A stretch of 62,299 nucleotides of DNA from Bacteroidota bacterium (GTDB taxonomy: Bacteria; Bacteroidota; Bacteroidia; Chitinophagales; Saprospiraceae). The stretch is from the NCBI GenBank assembly GCA_029557915.1, contig JAKQHS010000052.1, positions 1-62,299 of the forward strand, in the 5' to 3' direction. The first letter of the stretch is position 1. Each line of letters begins with the position of its first letter. This document shows positions 46,246 through 55,408 of the stretch, piece after piece. The position numbers and the translations under genes were made by a program. The notes under the pieces are model-generated. The model was not told where the DNA came from. It was given only the letters and a program-made list of their open reading frames with translations, and did not search any database.

Positions 46246-46772
46246 TTTATTTCTTCAATTCCGAGTTGATGGGCGGTCCAGCGGCCCAGGATGAAAAGAT
46301 AATCCGACAAGCGGTTTAGAAAGACCAGGATCACCGGCTCCACCGGGGATTCCTGGTGCAAGGCCATCACCCTCCGCTCCGCCCTCCTGCAAACGGTCCG
46401 GGCCAAATGAATTTCGCTGACCCGCTTATGCCCGCCGGGAAGTATAAAATGTTTCAATGGGCTGACCTGGGTGGTCATATGGTCCATTTCATCCTCAAGA
46501 AGTTTGATATCCTCCCCGGTGACTTCCGGCAGGGGGAGTTTTTTATCCGGTGAAGCTGCAAGGTGGGAGCCTATGGCAAACAAATGGTCCTGTATCTTTT
46601 TAAGGACGGCCGCTGTATTTTCATCTGAAACCTGGTCCCGGACGAGGCCTATCCAGGCATTTACTTCATCCAGGCTGCCATAGGCTTCAATCCGCACATG
46701 ATGTTTGGGCAGCCGGGTCCCACCAAAAAGGGAAGTCATGCCCTCATCCCCGGTGCGGGTGTATATTTTCAT
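46224..46772 (-). CDS. ATP:cob(I)alamin adenosyltransferase, PduO type
   Basis: 182 residues of the PduO/MMAB family, which transfers the adenosyl group of ATP to cob(I)alamin to form coenzyme B12. The N-terminal ATP loop is YTRTGDEGMTSLFGG; SLDEVNAWIGL and RTVCRRAERR with a C-terminal LNRLSDYLFILGRW complete the family pattern. No B12-dependent mutase lies beside it here. It sits 10 nt after pruA in a minus-strand operon. Confidence 0.93.
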   Translation of the reverse strand: MKIYTRTGDEGMTSLFGGTRLPKHHVRIEAYGSLDEVNAWIGLVRDQVSDENTAAVLKKIQDHLFAIGSHLAASPDKKLPLPEVTGEDIKLLEDEMDHMTTQVSPLKHFILPGGHKRVSEIHLARTVCRRAERRVMALHQESPVEPVILVFLNRLSDYLFILGRWTAHQLGIEEIKWNPRKE

Positions 46773-46782
46773 GATCTGGTTT

Positions 46783-48411
46783 TTATTCCTCGGACATAAA
46801 GGGATAACGGTAGTCCCGGGGCGGATTAAAGTTTTCTTTGATGGTGCGCGGGGAAAGCCAACGGTAAAGATTCAGTATCGAACCCGCTTTGTCGTTGGTC
46901 CCGCTTCCTCTCGCGCCTCCGAAGGGCTGTTGATTCACCACAGCTCCCGTAGGCTTGTCATTGATATAAAAATTACCAGCGGCCTGCATCAGCTGCCTGC
47001 TGGTCTGCTGGATCACTTGCCGGTCAGTCGCAAAGACCGCCCCGGTGAGCGCATAGGGAGAAGTGGAGTCTATCCATTTCAGCGTATCCTCAAACGATTT
47101 GTCCTCATAGACATAAATGCTCAGGACGGGTCCGAAAATTTCTTCCACCATGGTTTTATAATCCGGCCGGTTCGCCAGGATGACCGTAGGTTCGATAAAA
47201 TAGCCTTTGGATTTGTCCGGCCGGCCTCCCGCCAAAAGGGAAGCGTCCTTTGACTTACGGGCTCCCGTAATGTAGGAACTGATTTTATCAAATGCCTTTT
47301 CGTCGATCACGGCGTTGATAAAATGACTGAAATTTTCCGGCTCGCCTATGGTCATGGAAGCCAGGTCGTCCAGGAGGTACTCCTGCACCTTTTTCCATTG
47401 CGATTTGGGGATATAGGCTCGGGATGCCGCCGAACATTTCTGCCCCTGGTACTCAAAAGCGCCCCGGCTCAAGGCCGTAGCCACGGCTTTTGGGTCGGAA
47501 GAGGCGTGCATGAGCACAAAATCCTTACCCCCGGTTTCTCCAACCAGCCTGGGATAAGACTTGTACCGGCCCAATTGGTTGCCAATGGTCTGCCATAGAT
47601 GATTAAAAACGCCTGTACTGCCCGTAAAATGCAGTCCTGCGAAATCGGGATGACTGAAAGCCACCTCACCCAGGCTTGGCCCGTCGATGGTGATCATATT
47701 GATGACTCCGTCAGGCAGCCCGGCCTTTTCGAGGATCTCCATAATGATTGCGGCGGAGTAGATCTGGGTTTCCGCCGGTTTCCACACCACGGTATTGCCC
47801 AACAAAGCGGGCGCCCCGGGCAGGTTACCTGCAATGGATGTAAAATTGAAAGGGGTGATGGCCAGAACAAATCCTTCGAGCGGCCGGTATTCCAGACGGT
47901 TCCAGGTACCGGGAGGGCTCGCGGGCTGGGTGGCATAGATCTCCGTCATATACTTCACGTTGAACCGGAAAAAATCGGCCAGTTCAGCTACGGCGTCGAT
48001 TTCAGACTGAAATACGTTTTTGGACTGCCCAAGCATGGTAGCGGCATTCATGCGCGCCCGGTATGGGCCGCTGAGGAGATCGGCCGCTTTCAGGAATACA
48101 GCCGCCCGTTCTTCCCAAGGGGTATGCTGCCAGGCCGCTTTTGCATTCAGGGAGGCCTGAATGGCTGCCTTCACCTGTTCCTTTCCCCCTTTGCTGTGAT
48201 AGGCCAGGATCTGCTGGTGGTCATGGGGTGCACGTACGGGGATGGAAGGCCCGGTGGATATCTTTTTCCCTCCAATGGTCATTTTTATTTCAGGAGTGCT
48301 TGATTTGGCTTTCGCCAGGGCCAGTTTGAGCTGGAGTTTTTCAGCGCTTCCAGGCAGGTACTCCGGCACGGGTTCATTTTTTACAGGGGGAAGTTTAAAA
48401 TTTCCGGACAT
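46783..48411 (-). CDS. pruA: L-glutamate gamma-semialdehyde dehydrogenase (P5C dehydrogenase)
   Basis: Oxidises glutamate semialdehyde to glutamate in proline catabolism. 542 residues, the group 1 P5C dehydrogenase length. Catalytic cysteine C326 lies in GQKCSAASR, the conserved Glu region in LVGETGGKDFV, and NAD contacts in FNFTSIAGNLPGAPALLGNT. No putA-like proline dehydrogenase gene is adjacent. It follows coaD after 13 nt. Confidence 0.94.
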   Translation of the reverse strand: MSGNFKLPPVKNEPVPEYLPGSAEKLQLKLALAKAKSSTPEIKMTIGGKKISTGPSIPVRAPHDHQQILAYHSKGGKEQVKAAIQASLNAKAAWQHTPWEERAAVFLKAADLLSGPYRARMNAATMLGQSKNVFQSEIDAVAELADFFRFNVKYMTEIYATQPASPPGTWNRLEYRPLEGFVLAITPFNFTSIAGNLPGAPALLGNTVVWKPAETQIYSAAIIMEILEKAGLPDGVINMITIDGPSLGEVAFSHPDFAGLHFTGSTGVFNHLWQTIGNQLGRYKSYPRLVGETGGKDFVLMHASSDPKAVATALSRGAFEYQGQKCSAASRAYIPKSQWKKVQEYLLDDLASMTIGEPENFSHFINAVIDEKAFDKISSYITGARKSKDASLLAGGRPDKSKGYFIEPTVILANRPDYKTMVEEIFGPVLSIYVYEDKSFEDTLKWIDSTSPYALTGAVFATDRQVIQQTSRQLMQAAGNFYINDKPTGAVVNQQPFGGARGSGTNDKAGSILNLYRWLSPRTIKENFNPPRDYRYPFMSEE

Positions 48412-48424
48412 ATGGTTATCGGTT

Positions 48425-48895
48425 TCAAAAAGTGAGTGGTTTTAAATGGATTTCCCTGGGAATAAACATGGTGGCATCCCCCCCGCCCCCAATGATCTCC
48501 CTTACGATGGTACTGCTGATATGGGCCACCTCGGGGCTGCTGATGAAAAAAACCGTTTCGAGGCCATGCCCAATGGTCGAGTTGACGTGGGCGATCGTCT
48601 TTTCATAATCAAAATCACTCCCGTTCCGCAGGCCCCGGATCAGGTAATTCGCCCGGATCCGGTTGGCATATACGGCGGTCAATCCGTCAAAATGATCGAC
48701 CTCCACTTTATCCACGCCCTGGAAAACATCCATGATCCATTGTTTTCTCTGCTCCAGGCTGAACAGGGATTTTTTTTGAGTGTTGGTGCCAATGGCAACA
48801 ATGACCTTGTCAAACAGCGGCAGGGCTTTATTGACCACATCCACATGGCCGATGGTGATGGGGTCAAAAGACCCTGGAAATACTGCGATGATCAT
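48425..48895 (-). CDS. coaD: Phosphopantetheine adenylyltransferase
   Basis: Transfers AMP from ATP to 4'-phosphopantetheine, the fourth step of CoA synthesis. 156 residues of the nucleotidyltransferase fold: PGSFDPITIGH (the T/H-x-G-H motif), ANYLIRGLRNGSDFDYE, and the C-terminal SSTIVREIIGGGGD, close to the usual ISSTxVRE. First gene of the operon coaD-pruA-adenosyltransferase-GNAT. A TAATTTTG box at 48931-48938 lies 35 nt upstream. Confidence 0.95.
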   Translation of the reverse strand: MIIAVFPGSFDPITIGHVDVVNKALPLFDKVIVAIGTNTQKKSLFSLEQRKQWIMDVFQGVDKVEVDHFDGLTAVYANRIRANYLIRGLRNGSDFDYEKTIAHVNSTIGHGLETVFFISSPEVAHISSTIVREIIGGGGDATMFIPREIHLKPLTF

Positions 48896-48930
48896 ATCTG
48901 ATGGTCTGGTTTAGCCGGAATCCGGAAAGC

Positions 48931-48938
48931 CAAAATTA
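48931..48938 (-). promoter_or_regulatory. -7 box (TAATTTTG) of the coaD operon
   Basis: Minus-strand TAATTTTG, a TAnnTTTG match, 35 nt before the coaD start. No clear -33 box. Confidence 0.4.
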
Positions 48939-48960
48939 GTGTAAATGAAAGGAACAGGCC

Positions 48961-49488
48961 TTACTTCCTTGCTCTCAAAAGATCCAGGAATCGAAAAGAA
49001 TCAAAAAAAGCGGATTCGGATTTGTCCTGTTCCGCGCCAAGCGGGCCAATGACCTGCAGGCTGTAAAAACGGGTCCCTGCAACAAAAGCCCGGGTTTTGA
49101 CGTAACGGGTTCCTATATCGATTCGCCAAAACCGGCCAGGGAAACCGGATTGCAGCATACCGGACTCATACCTCTTGATTCCGCGGGTTTTTTCCACAGT
49201 CGCCGAGATGGTGGCTGTAAAAAATTCTTCCAGCAATTCGGTGGAGTCGGAATGCACTGTTCCTTCTGGATAGTTACAAAAAGAAACCAGGTACTGGACC
49301 GTACTGTCCCTGGAGTGCCAGGTATGATAGATGATCTCGCCCACTTCGGTCGGGATCGTATCCGCCGAATACTGGAAGGTACCCGGGATCAAAACGGCGC
49401 AATTGGCGGGTTCCAGGATGGTCGGTTTCTGGGCGGCCAGGGGATTAAAAACCGGAAATAATAAGCAGCATAACAATAATTTTGCCAT
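48961..49488 (-). CDS. Secreted protein of unknown function
   Basis: About 175 residues with signal peptide LLLCCLLFPVFNPLAAQ. The rest is a mixed alpha/beta domain (VGEIIYHTWHSRDSTVQYLV, then FCNYPEGTVHSDSTELL, then a second beta region RFWRIDIGTRYVKTRAFV). No motif is recognised. The start is placed at ATG 49488, whose complement CAT forms a CATATG palindrome with the ATG of the divergent WG-repeat gene; the upstream ATG at 49509 overlaps that gene. Confidence 0.7.
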   Translation of the reverse strand: MAKLLLCCLLFPVFNPLAAQKPTILEPANCAVLIPGTFQYSADTIPTEVGEIIYHTWHSRDSTVQYLVSFCNYPEGTVHSDSTELLEEFFTATISATVEKTRGIKRYESGMLQSGFPGRFWRIDIGTRYVKTRAFVAGTRFYSLQVIGPLGAEQDKSESAFFDSFRFLDLLRARK

Positions 49489-50700
49489 ATGCCATTTCGC
49501 CTGACCCAATTGGATATTGTACCAAAATTCATCTATTTTATCCTTTTTCTTCTATTTTTTCAATCCGCGTGCAAACCCGAATCCGATCGCGGAACCCTGA
49601 TCGAACCCCTGTCTGAAAGCGATATCGTCAGCGCCGATTATATCGAACCGGGCATCAAATGGGGCTATATTGATCTGGATGGCGACCTGGTCATCAAAAC
49701 CCAATTTGACGATTGCAGGAATTTTTCGGACGGCTTGTCCGCCGCTTCGGACAAAGGATTGTGGGGTTATATCGACCGGTCCGGAGAATGGCTGGTGAAG
49801 GCCCAGTACCGGGGAGCCTGGTCCTTCAGTCAAAATCGCGGACGGATTAAAATACTGAATGGGAAATACGGATTCCTGGATACCAATGGAATACTGGTCC
49901 TGGACACCCTATGGGAGGACGCCGAAGATTTCCATGAAGGTGTGGCAAGGGTCAAAAAAGACAACCGGTACCAGTTTATCGACCTGGAAGGACGGCTGAT
50001 CTCCGAAGATTCCTGGGACCAGGCTTTTGGTTTCAATCAAGGGTATGCCCGTATCTCCAACGGGGGCTGGTGGGGTATCCTTAACCGGGGCGGGAAAATG
50101 ATCATCCCGCCGAAATACGATGCCATCGGCCAGGTTTCGGAAAACCGCATACCCGTCCAGGTTAAAGGCAAATGGGGATATGTGGATACCCTTCATGAAC
50201 TGGTGATACCGGCCCAGTTTGATGAGGCGACCGCCTTCCAGGAGGGATCCGCGGCCGTTGCGAAAGACGGCAAATGGATGCTCATTGACCTTCAGGGCCG
50301 CCCCTGGCAAGGCCTCCCGCGGCCGGGCCTGGACTGGAACTATATTTATCCTCTGGGTGAAGGGCGCTGGGCGGTCCAGAAAAATGATTCGTTCGCCCTG
50401 ATGTCACCGGATGGCCTGTTGTTGAGCCCATTTCAATATAATCAGATCAACGCGTTTCACGAAGGACTGGCCGTTTTCAGCAAGGATGATCTGTTTGGAT
50501 ATATGGACGAGAATGGCCGTCATGCCATCCCCAATATCTTCCTGCTGGCCTGGGATTTTCACGAAGGCGTGGCAAGATACAGCCTGGGCGAAGGGATCGG
50601 ATTCATCAACCGGGAGGGCAAATCGATTCACAATGGCTTGTTTCCGGATGTCCGCGATTACCACGAAGGACTGGCCCGGGTGCAAACCGTCACCCGGTAA
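49489..50700 (+). CDS. WG (KWG) repeat lipoprotein
   Basis: 403 residues. A hydrophobic segment (KFIYFILFLLFFQSAC) ends in a lipobox cysteine, so a lipoprotein is likely. The body is a tandem array of ~45-residue WG repeats with the recurrent K/W-G-Y-I/F/L-D and consensus parts FSDGLSAA, FHEGVARV, FQEGSAAV, FHEGLAVF and YHEGLARV. The family's function is unclear. A TAATTTTG box at 49477-49484 is only 4 nt before this ATG, so translation may be leaderless or begin at TTG 49510. Confidence 0.85.
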   Translation: MPFRLTQLDIVPKFIYFILFLLFFQSACKPESDRGTLIEPLSESDIVSADYIEPGIKWGYIDLDGDLVIKTQFDDCRNFSDGLSAASDKGLWGYIDRSGEWLVKAQYRGAWSFSQNRGRIKILNGKYGFLDTNGILVLDTLWEDAEDFHEGVARVKKDNRYQFIDLEGRLISEDSWDQAFGFNQGYARISNGGWWGILNRGGKMIIPPKYDAIGQVSENRIPVQVKGKWGYVDTLHELVIPAQFDEATAFQEGSAAVAKDGKWMLIDLQGRPWQGLPRPGLDWNYIYPLGEGRWAVQKNDSFALMSPDGLLLSPFQYNQINAFHEGLAVFSKDDLFGYMDENGRHAIPNIFLLAWDFHEGVARYSLGEGIGFINREGKSIHNGLFPDVRDYHEGLARVQTVTR

Positions 50701-50707
50701 AGCCGGC

Positions 50708-52033
50708 TCAGTTTACAAAATACATGTCCAGTTCGCCCTTGTTTTTGGCTTTAACCTTCCCCCGGTATTCACAGGGAAAATGATCCTTGACCAACTCATA
50801 GGTTTGCCCGGAAATGCTGATCTTCTGGGGAAAGCCGTTTTGTTCGATCCGGGCTGCCGTATTGACGGCGTCCCCCCAAATGTCAAATACGAATTTTTTG
50901 CTGCCCACAATTCCTGCCACTACGGGCCCGGAATGAATCCCGATCCTCGCCTGGAATCCTTGCTTTCCCTCCCCGGAGTTTTCGGATGACCGGCCCTCCG
51001 GGTTCATGGAAGCCTGCACGAATTCCCGGATTTCCTTCGCGGCTAGGATGGCCAGCACCGCATGGTTGCTGTTCCTTTCCGGCAAACCGCTGACTGCCAT
51101 ATACGCATCGCCGATGGTTTTTATTTTTTCAAGGCCGTATTTTTCAATGATGGCATCAAAAGCGGTAAAATAACGGTGCAATTCGGCGATGATGGATTGC
51201 GGGCTCATTTTTTCACTGTAATTGGTAAAATTGACAAAATCCGTAAAAAGAATGCTCACGTTTTCGTATTGCCTGGCTTCACAGCTTCCGTTTTGTTTGA
51301 GTTCTTCGGCGATATCCGCGGGCAGGATATTCAGCAGGAGCTTGTCCGATTTTTGTTTCTCCAGGATGATCTGGTCCCTCTGCGCGGTGATCTGGCCGGC
51401 CTGTTGTTCAAGAAGTTTGTTTTTTTCTTCTATCTCCTGGTTTTTGGACTCCAGCTGTTGATTGATCTCCCGGATGGAGTTTACAAAAATGGTATTGAGA
51501 AGGAAAAGGGTGAGCACCAGTCCGATCAAACAATTGGCGGCCAGGAAGACTTTATAACTGGTGTCAAATCTCGGCGAGGGTATCATTCCTTGGTATTTCA
51601 AATAAATAAATAAGGCCACCACAGCAAGGGTAAGTACAAACCAGGCCCAGGCCCAATTGCGGTTGGTAAAAAGCAAGGCGACGATGGGTACGAGTCCGAT
51701 CCACGGAAGAACAGGCGATTCCAGGCCCCCGGTATGCAAGGACAACATCACGATGCCGGTACACCCTGAAAAAACGAAGAGGTTCCCGATGAGATTCAGG
51801 TTTGCCCGGCGGAGGACTGCCAGGGGAATCAGGGCGAAACCCAGGGTCAGAATGCTTTGGATCAGGACTCCCTCTTTATAGCTGATTACTTTGCTGATGA
51901 GGGCATAATAGGCCATGAACAATACCGTCAGCAGGCTGCCCCGTACAATCATCCTCGCCTGTTTGTGATGGCCGCTGTCCGGCAAATGCCGAATGATCAG
52001 CGAATCCAGCCAGGCTTTAAGTTTATTCAGCAT
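50708..52033 (-). CDS. Class III adenylate cyclase with six-helix membrane domain
   Basis: 441 residues. Six transmembrane helices (~30-190), a signalling coiled coil (~190-235, REINQQLESKNQEIEEKNKL) and a class III cyclase domain (~255-440). All catalytic residues are present: metal ligands D265 and D309, base-selecting K305 and D384 (the adenine-type pair), and N391 and R395 for transition-state stabilisation. It should therefore make cAMP rather than cGMP. It follows the FAD-dependent oxidoreductase after 12 nt and is probably cotranscribed with it. Input signal to the membrane domain is unknown. Confidence 0.9.
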   Translation of the reverse strand: MLNKLKAWLDSLIIRHLPDSGHHKQARMIVRGSLLTVLFMAYYALISKVISYKEGVLIQSILTLGFALIPLAVLRRANLNLIGNLFVFSGCTGIVMLSLHTGGLESPVLPWIGLVPIVALLFTNRNWAWAWFVLTLAVVALFIYLKYQGMIPSPRFDTSYKVFLAANCLIGLVLTLFLLNTIFVNSIREINQQLESKNQEIEEKNKLLEQQAGQITAQRDQIILEKQKSDKLLLNILPADIAEELKQNGSCEARQYENVSILFTDFVNFTNYSEKMSPQSIIAELHRYFTAFDAIIEKYGLEKIKTIGDAYMAVSGLPERNSNHAVLAILAAKEIREFVQASMNPEGRSSENSGEGKQGFQARIGIHSGPVVAGIVGSKKFVFDIWGDAVNTAARIEQNGFPQKISISGQTYELVKDHFPCEYRGKVKAKNKGELDMYFVN

Positions 52034-52045
52034 GGGGGTACGCGG

Positions 52046-53788
52046 TCAAATGAATCCGAAAAGCCAGCGGAAGGGTAAACCAATCGCCCAGGCCACCAGG
52101 CAGATTATGCTCCAGATAAAGGCAATCACGTGCAACCACCAGGGAAAGCCGGAGGAATAGGGCAATCCTTTGGAATATCTCCGCCGGTCCCACCATTTGT
52201 AAGGCAATACCATGGCCCACTCGCGCAATCGCCAGACTTTTGCATAAGGTTTGCCCGTGCCTGAAGCAGAGAGGATGCAGTTCACCGCGCGTCGCGCCGA
52301 TTCATTGGCCGCTTCCATGGTAGCCAGGCCGGTGAAAGTCCTGACATAGTCTCCGGCCAGGAACAAATTGGGTATTCCGGTAAAGGATTTGGGCATAAGA
52401 TCCCATGAATTTACGGTATTTACCAGCAAGGGTTCATCGCTGACCGCTTGGGTGGGCCCGGTGCGGCGAATGCTGGAGGCAATATGGTATCCGACCACTA
52501 CATCGGCCCGGTTTGCGGGTAATAGGGGCACACCGCCAACGATCAGGCTTTGCTGGATCTGCTCATAAGTGGATTGGATCAATTCGGCTTCGGAGGTGTC
52601 TTTTGCCCGTTTGCCATTATAAATTCCGTCCTGCCAATCGGACACATCGACGGACAAAACCCCTTTCACAAGGCCGCCGGACTGTGAATCGATGTCGTAT
52701 CCGGACCAGTATTGAACCTGTGAAATGCTGGTCACTGCCCAGGGGCTGTGGATATGAATGATATGTCCCGGGTTGAGGGGAATTTCAGTGCTGAGATAAA
52801 ACTGGATCCCATTCATCCATCTCACGCTTTTGGACAATTCGGTTGGGAAACTCATGATGGGGTCCCGGTTGGTGATCACCGGATGGTCCAGGAGGTCTTT
52901 GGCTTTTTCGACGGGAACGGCCAGGATAAAATAATCGCCCGTTGCATATACCGGGATTCCGGTAGCGGGGTTATCCAGCCTTACGGATTGAAGCCTTCCA
53001 ACCGCATCCACGTTGAGCGCACTAGCGGTATGGTTAAGAAAAAATTGTACTCCTTTGGCCTGAAGGTAGGAAATCCAGGGTTGTATCCACTGCTGGTTGG
53101 TGGGGCCGTTTAACACCCGGTCCGCGGGGATGCCCGGATCTACGATATCATAGATTAATTGCAGGAGAATACCTCCTCCTACCCGGGTCGACATTTTTTT
53201 GGCCTGGGCGGCCACCAGGGAGCGGGTGAGCCCGTCCGCCAGGAGATTCTGGTAATTGGGGCTGTTCTGATGCGCTTCTACGAAATACCACCAGGCCTGC
53301 TGTTCGTATTCGCTTTCGAATCTCTCCTTGCTTGTGGTAAGCAATTGAAAGAGTTTGTTTTTAAAAAGTTTTTTTTCAGGGCCGGTCAAACCCGTGTCCG
53401 CGCCGGACAGGGTGCTGAGCACCAGGTTAAATCCTGCCGCCGTGAATGGAAACTCCGCCTGGATTTTAATGGGTTCCTGTCCGTTTCTTGCAATCAGGAT
53501 CCTTTCCGTGGTCACCAGGTTGTCATAGCAGGTCCCGGCGCCGAAAGGGATTCTTTTCATGGTATGGGTGATATGCCTGTAGAAACCGGGGAAAAAACGG
53601 AATCCGTGTTCCCCGGGCAGGGGATTGGCACTTATCCCCGTATGATCTTCCGAACGGGCCTTGCCGCCGAAATAAACCGGGTTAGCTTCATAAACTTCTA
53701 CCTGAAAACCCCGCTCGATGAGTTCATGGGCTGCGCTTAAACCGGCCACCCCGCCTCCGAGAATGACCACTTTCTGAATTGGGGACAT
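52046..53788 (-). CDS. FAD-dependent amine-oxidase/phytoene-desaturase-like enzyme
   Basis: 580 residues. N-terminal dinucleotide-binding motif VILGGGVAGLSAAHELIERG (glycines near 11-16) with an acidic end to the second strand (EVYEANP), a long substrate domain containing HGFRFFPGFYRHITHTMKR, and the C-terminal FAD motif FLAGDYVRTFTGLATMEAANE. A C-terminal helix (VIAFIWSIICLVAWAIG) suggests membrane association. It is related to squalene/phytoene desaturase-type flavoenzymes; the substrate is not apparent. No other carotenoid gene is nearby. First gene of a two-gene operon with the adenylate cyclase. Confidence 0.82.
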   Translation of the reverse strand: MSPIQKVVILGGGVAGLSAAHELIERGFQVEVYEANPVYFGGKARSEDHTGISANPLPGEHGFRFFPGFYRHITHTMKRIPFGAGTCYDNLVTTERILIARNGQEPIKIQAEFPFTAAGFNLVLSTLSGADTGLTGPEKKLFKNKLFQLLTTSKERFESEYEQQAWWYFVEAHQNSPNYQNLLADGLTRSLVAAQAKKMSTRVGGGILLQLIYDIVDPGIPADRVLNGPTNQQWIQPWISYLQAKGVQFFLNHTASALNVDAVGRLQSVRLDNPATGIPVYATGDYFILAVPVEKAKDLLDHPVITNRDPIMSFPTELSKSVRWMNGIQFYLSTEIPLNPGHIIHIHSPWAVTSISQVQYWSGYDIDSQSGGLVKGVLSVDVSDWQDGIYNGKRAKDTSEAELIQSTYEQIQQSLIVGGVPLLPANRADVVVGYHIASSIRRTGPTQAVSDEPLLVNTVNSWDLMPKSFTGIPNLFLAGDYVRTFTGLATMEAANESARRAVNCILSASGTGKPYAKVWRLREWAMVLPYKWWDRRRYSKGLPYSSGFPWWLHVIAFIWSIICLVAWAIGLPFRWLFGFI

Positions 53789-53958
53789 ATAGGGTAAATA
53801 TTATAACGTTAGGAATCGAAACCCATCAGCAGCTATATTTCCTTTAAGATATGTAAATAAAACCAGGATTGTCTTCCTGCCCGCCCCTTAATTTTTCGAA
53901 GCTTCGTTACAAATCTCAAATCCGCTGCTGTAAATCTTCAAACCTGGGTCCCATCTCT

Positions 53959-53966
53959 TATCTTTG
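53959..53966 (+). promoter_or_regulatory. -7 box (TATCTTTG) of lpdA
   Basis: TATCTTTG lies 19 nt before the ATG at 53986. The -33 region is weak. Confidence 0.5.
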
Positions 53967-53985
53967 CGCTGCAAAAAGACAAATC

Positions 53986-55386
53986 ATGAATTTTGATATC
54001 CTGATCATTGGCAGTGGCCCCGGAGGTTATGTCGCCGCCATCCGTGCGGCACAATTGGGTAAACAGGTAGCGATCGTCGAAAAAGAAAACCTGGGTGGCA
54101 TCTGCCTCAACTGGGGCTGCATCCCCACCAAGGCCTTGCTCAAAAGCGCCCAGGTGTTTGAATACCTCAATCATGCCGCCGATTATGGGATCCAGGTACC
54201 CGCCGGAGGCAAGGCCGATTTCGCCGCGATCATCCAGCGCAGCCGCGGGGTGGCAGACGGCATGAGCAAGGGGGTCCAGTTTCTTATGAAAAAAAATAAG
54301 ATCACGGTCATACCAGGCACGGGCAAATGGTCAGGCAATAAAAAAGTGGAAGTCACGATGGCCGACGGGAAAAAAGAGGAGCATACCGCCGACCATATCA
54401 TCCTGGCCACGGGCGGCAGAGCAAAACAATTGCCCAACCTTCCCATCGACGGAGAAAAAATCATTGAATACCGCAAAGCCATGTCCCTGGCGGTGCAGCC
54501 AAAGAAAATGGTGGTCGTCGGAGCAGGGGCCATTGGGGTTGAATTCGCCTATTTTTACAATGCCCTGGGTACTGAAGTCACCGTGGTTGAATTCATGGAG
54601 CAGGGATTGGTCCCCCGAGAAGATGAAGATATTTCAAAAGAGCTCTCCCGCGCCTTCAATAAATCCGGGATCCGGGTTCATGCCAATACGGAGGTGACCC
54701 GGGTGGATACTTCCGGGCCCGGATGTTTGGTTTATCTCAAAAACAGGAAAACCGGGCAGGAAGAAAGCCTGGCCTGCGATGTGGTCTTGTCGGCGGCCGG
54801 GATCACCCCGAATCTTGAAAACCTCGGCCTCGAGACTGCCGGAGTTCAACTTGAAAAAGGGCTGGTGAAGGTGGACGGTTATGGCCAAACCAATGTCCCA
54901 GGTATTTACGCCATCGGAGACATCACCCCGGGGCAAGCTCTGGCCCATGTGGCCAGCGCGGAAGGCATCATCTGTGTGGAAAAAATAGCGGGGCACCACC
55001 CTACGCCTTTGGATTATAATAATATTCCAGGCTGTACCTATTGTCAGCCGGAAATCGCTTCGGTGGGTTATACTGAAAAAGGTGCCCGGGATGCCGGTTA
55101 CGAGATCCGGGTGGGTAAATTCCCATTTTCCGCATCGGGTAAGGCCAAAGCATCCGGCGCTCCGGGCGGCTTTGTCAAAGTGATTTTTGACGCCAAATAC
55201 GGGGAGTTCCTGGGGGCGCATATGATCGGGGCCAATGTGACGGAAATGATCGCTGAAGTCGTAGTGGCGCGCAGGCTGGAAACTACAGGCATGGATATTG
55301 TCAAATCCGTGCACCCGCACCCCACCATGAGCGAAGCGCTTATGGAAGCTGCGGCGGCCGCCTACGGGGAGGTGATCCACATCTGA
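53986..55386 (+). CDS. lpdA: Dihydrolipoyl dehydrogenase
   Basis: E3 flavoprotein that reoxidises dihydrolipoyl groups of 2-oxoacid dehydrogenases and the glycine cleavage system. 466 residues from ATG 53986. FAD motif GSGPGG at residues 9-14, redox disulfide C40/C45 in GGICLNWGCIPTKA, NAD motif VVVGAGAIGVEFA, and the C-terminal dimer histidine in VHPHPTMSEAL. Works with PdhA encoded in this window. An upstream in-frame ATG at 53869 lies before the promoter box. It is monocistronic, convergent with the DUF962 gene. Confidence 0.96.
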   Translation: MNFDILIIGSGPGGYVAAIRAAQLGKQVAIVEKENLGGICLNWGCIPTKALLKSAQVFEYLNHAADYGIQVPAGGKADFAAIIQRSRGVADGMSKGVQFLMKKNKITVIPGTGKWSGNKKVEVTMADGKKEEHTADHIILATGGRAKQLPNLPIDGEKIIEYRKAMSLAVQPKKMVVVGAGAIGVEFAYFYNALGTEVTVVEFMEQGLVPREDEDISKELSRAFNKSGIRVHANTEVTRVDTSGPGCLVYLKNRKTGQEESLACDVVLSAAGITPNLENLGLETAGVQLEKGLVKVDGYGQTNVPGIYAIGDITPGQALAHVASAEGIICVEKIAGHHPTPLDYNNIPGCTYCQPEIASVGYTEKGARDAGYEIRVGKFPFSASGKAKASGAPGGFVKVIFDAKYGEFLGAHMIGANVTEMIAEVVVARRLETTGMDIVKSVHPHPTMSEALMEAAAAAYGEVIHI

Positions 55387-55408
55387 TCGGCTTTCATTCC
55401 CCGGCGCG

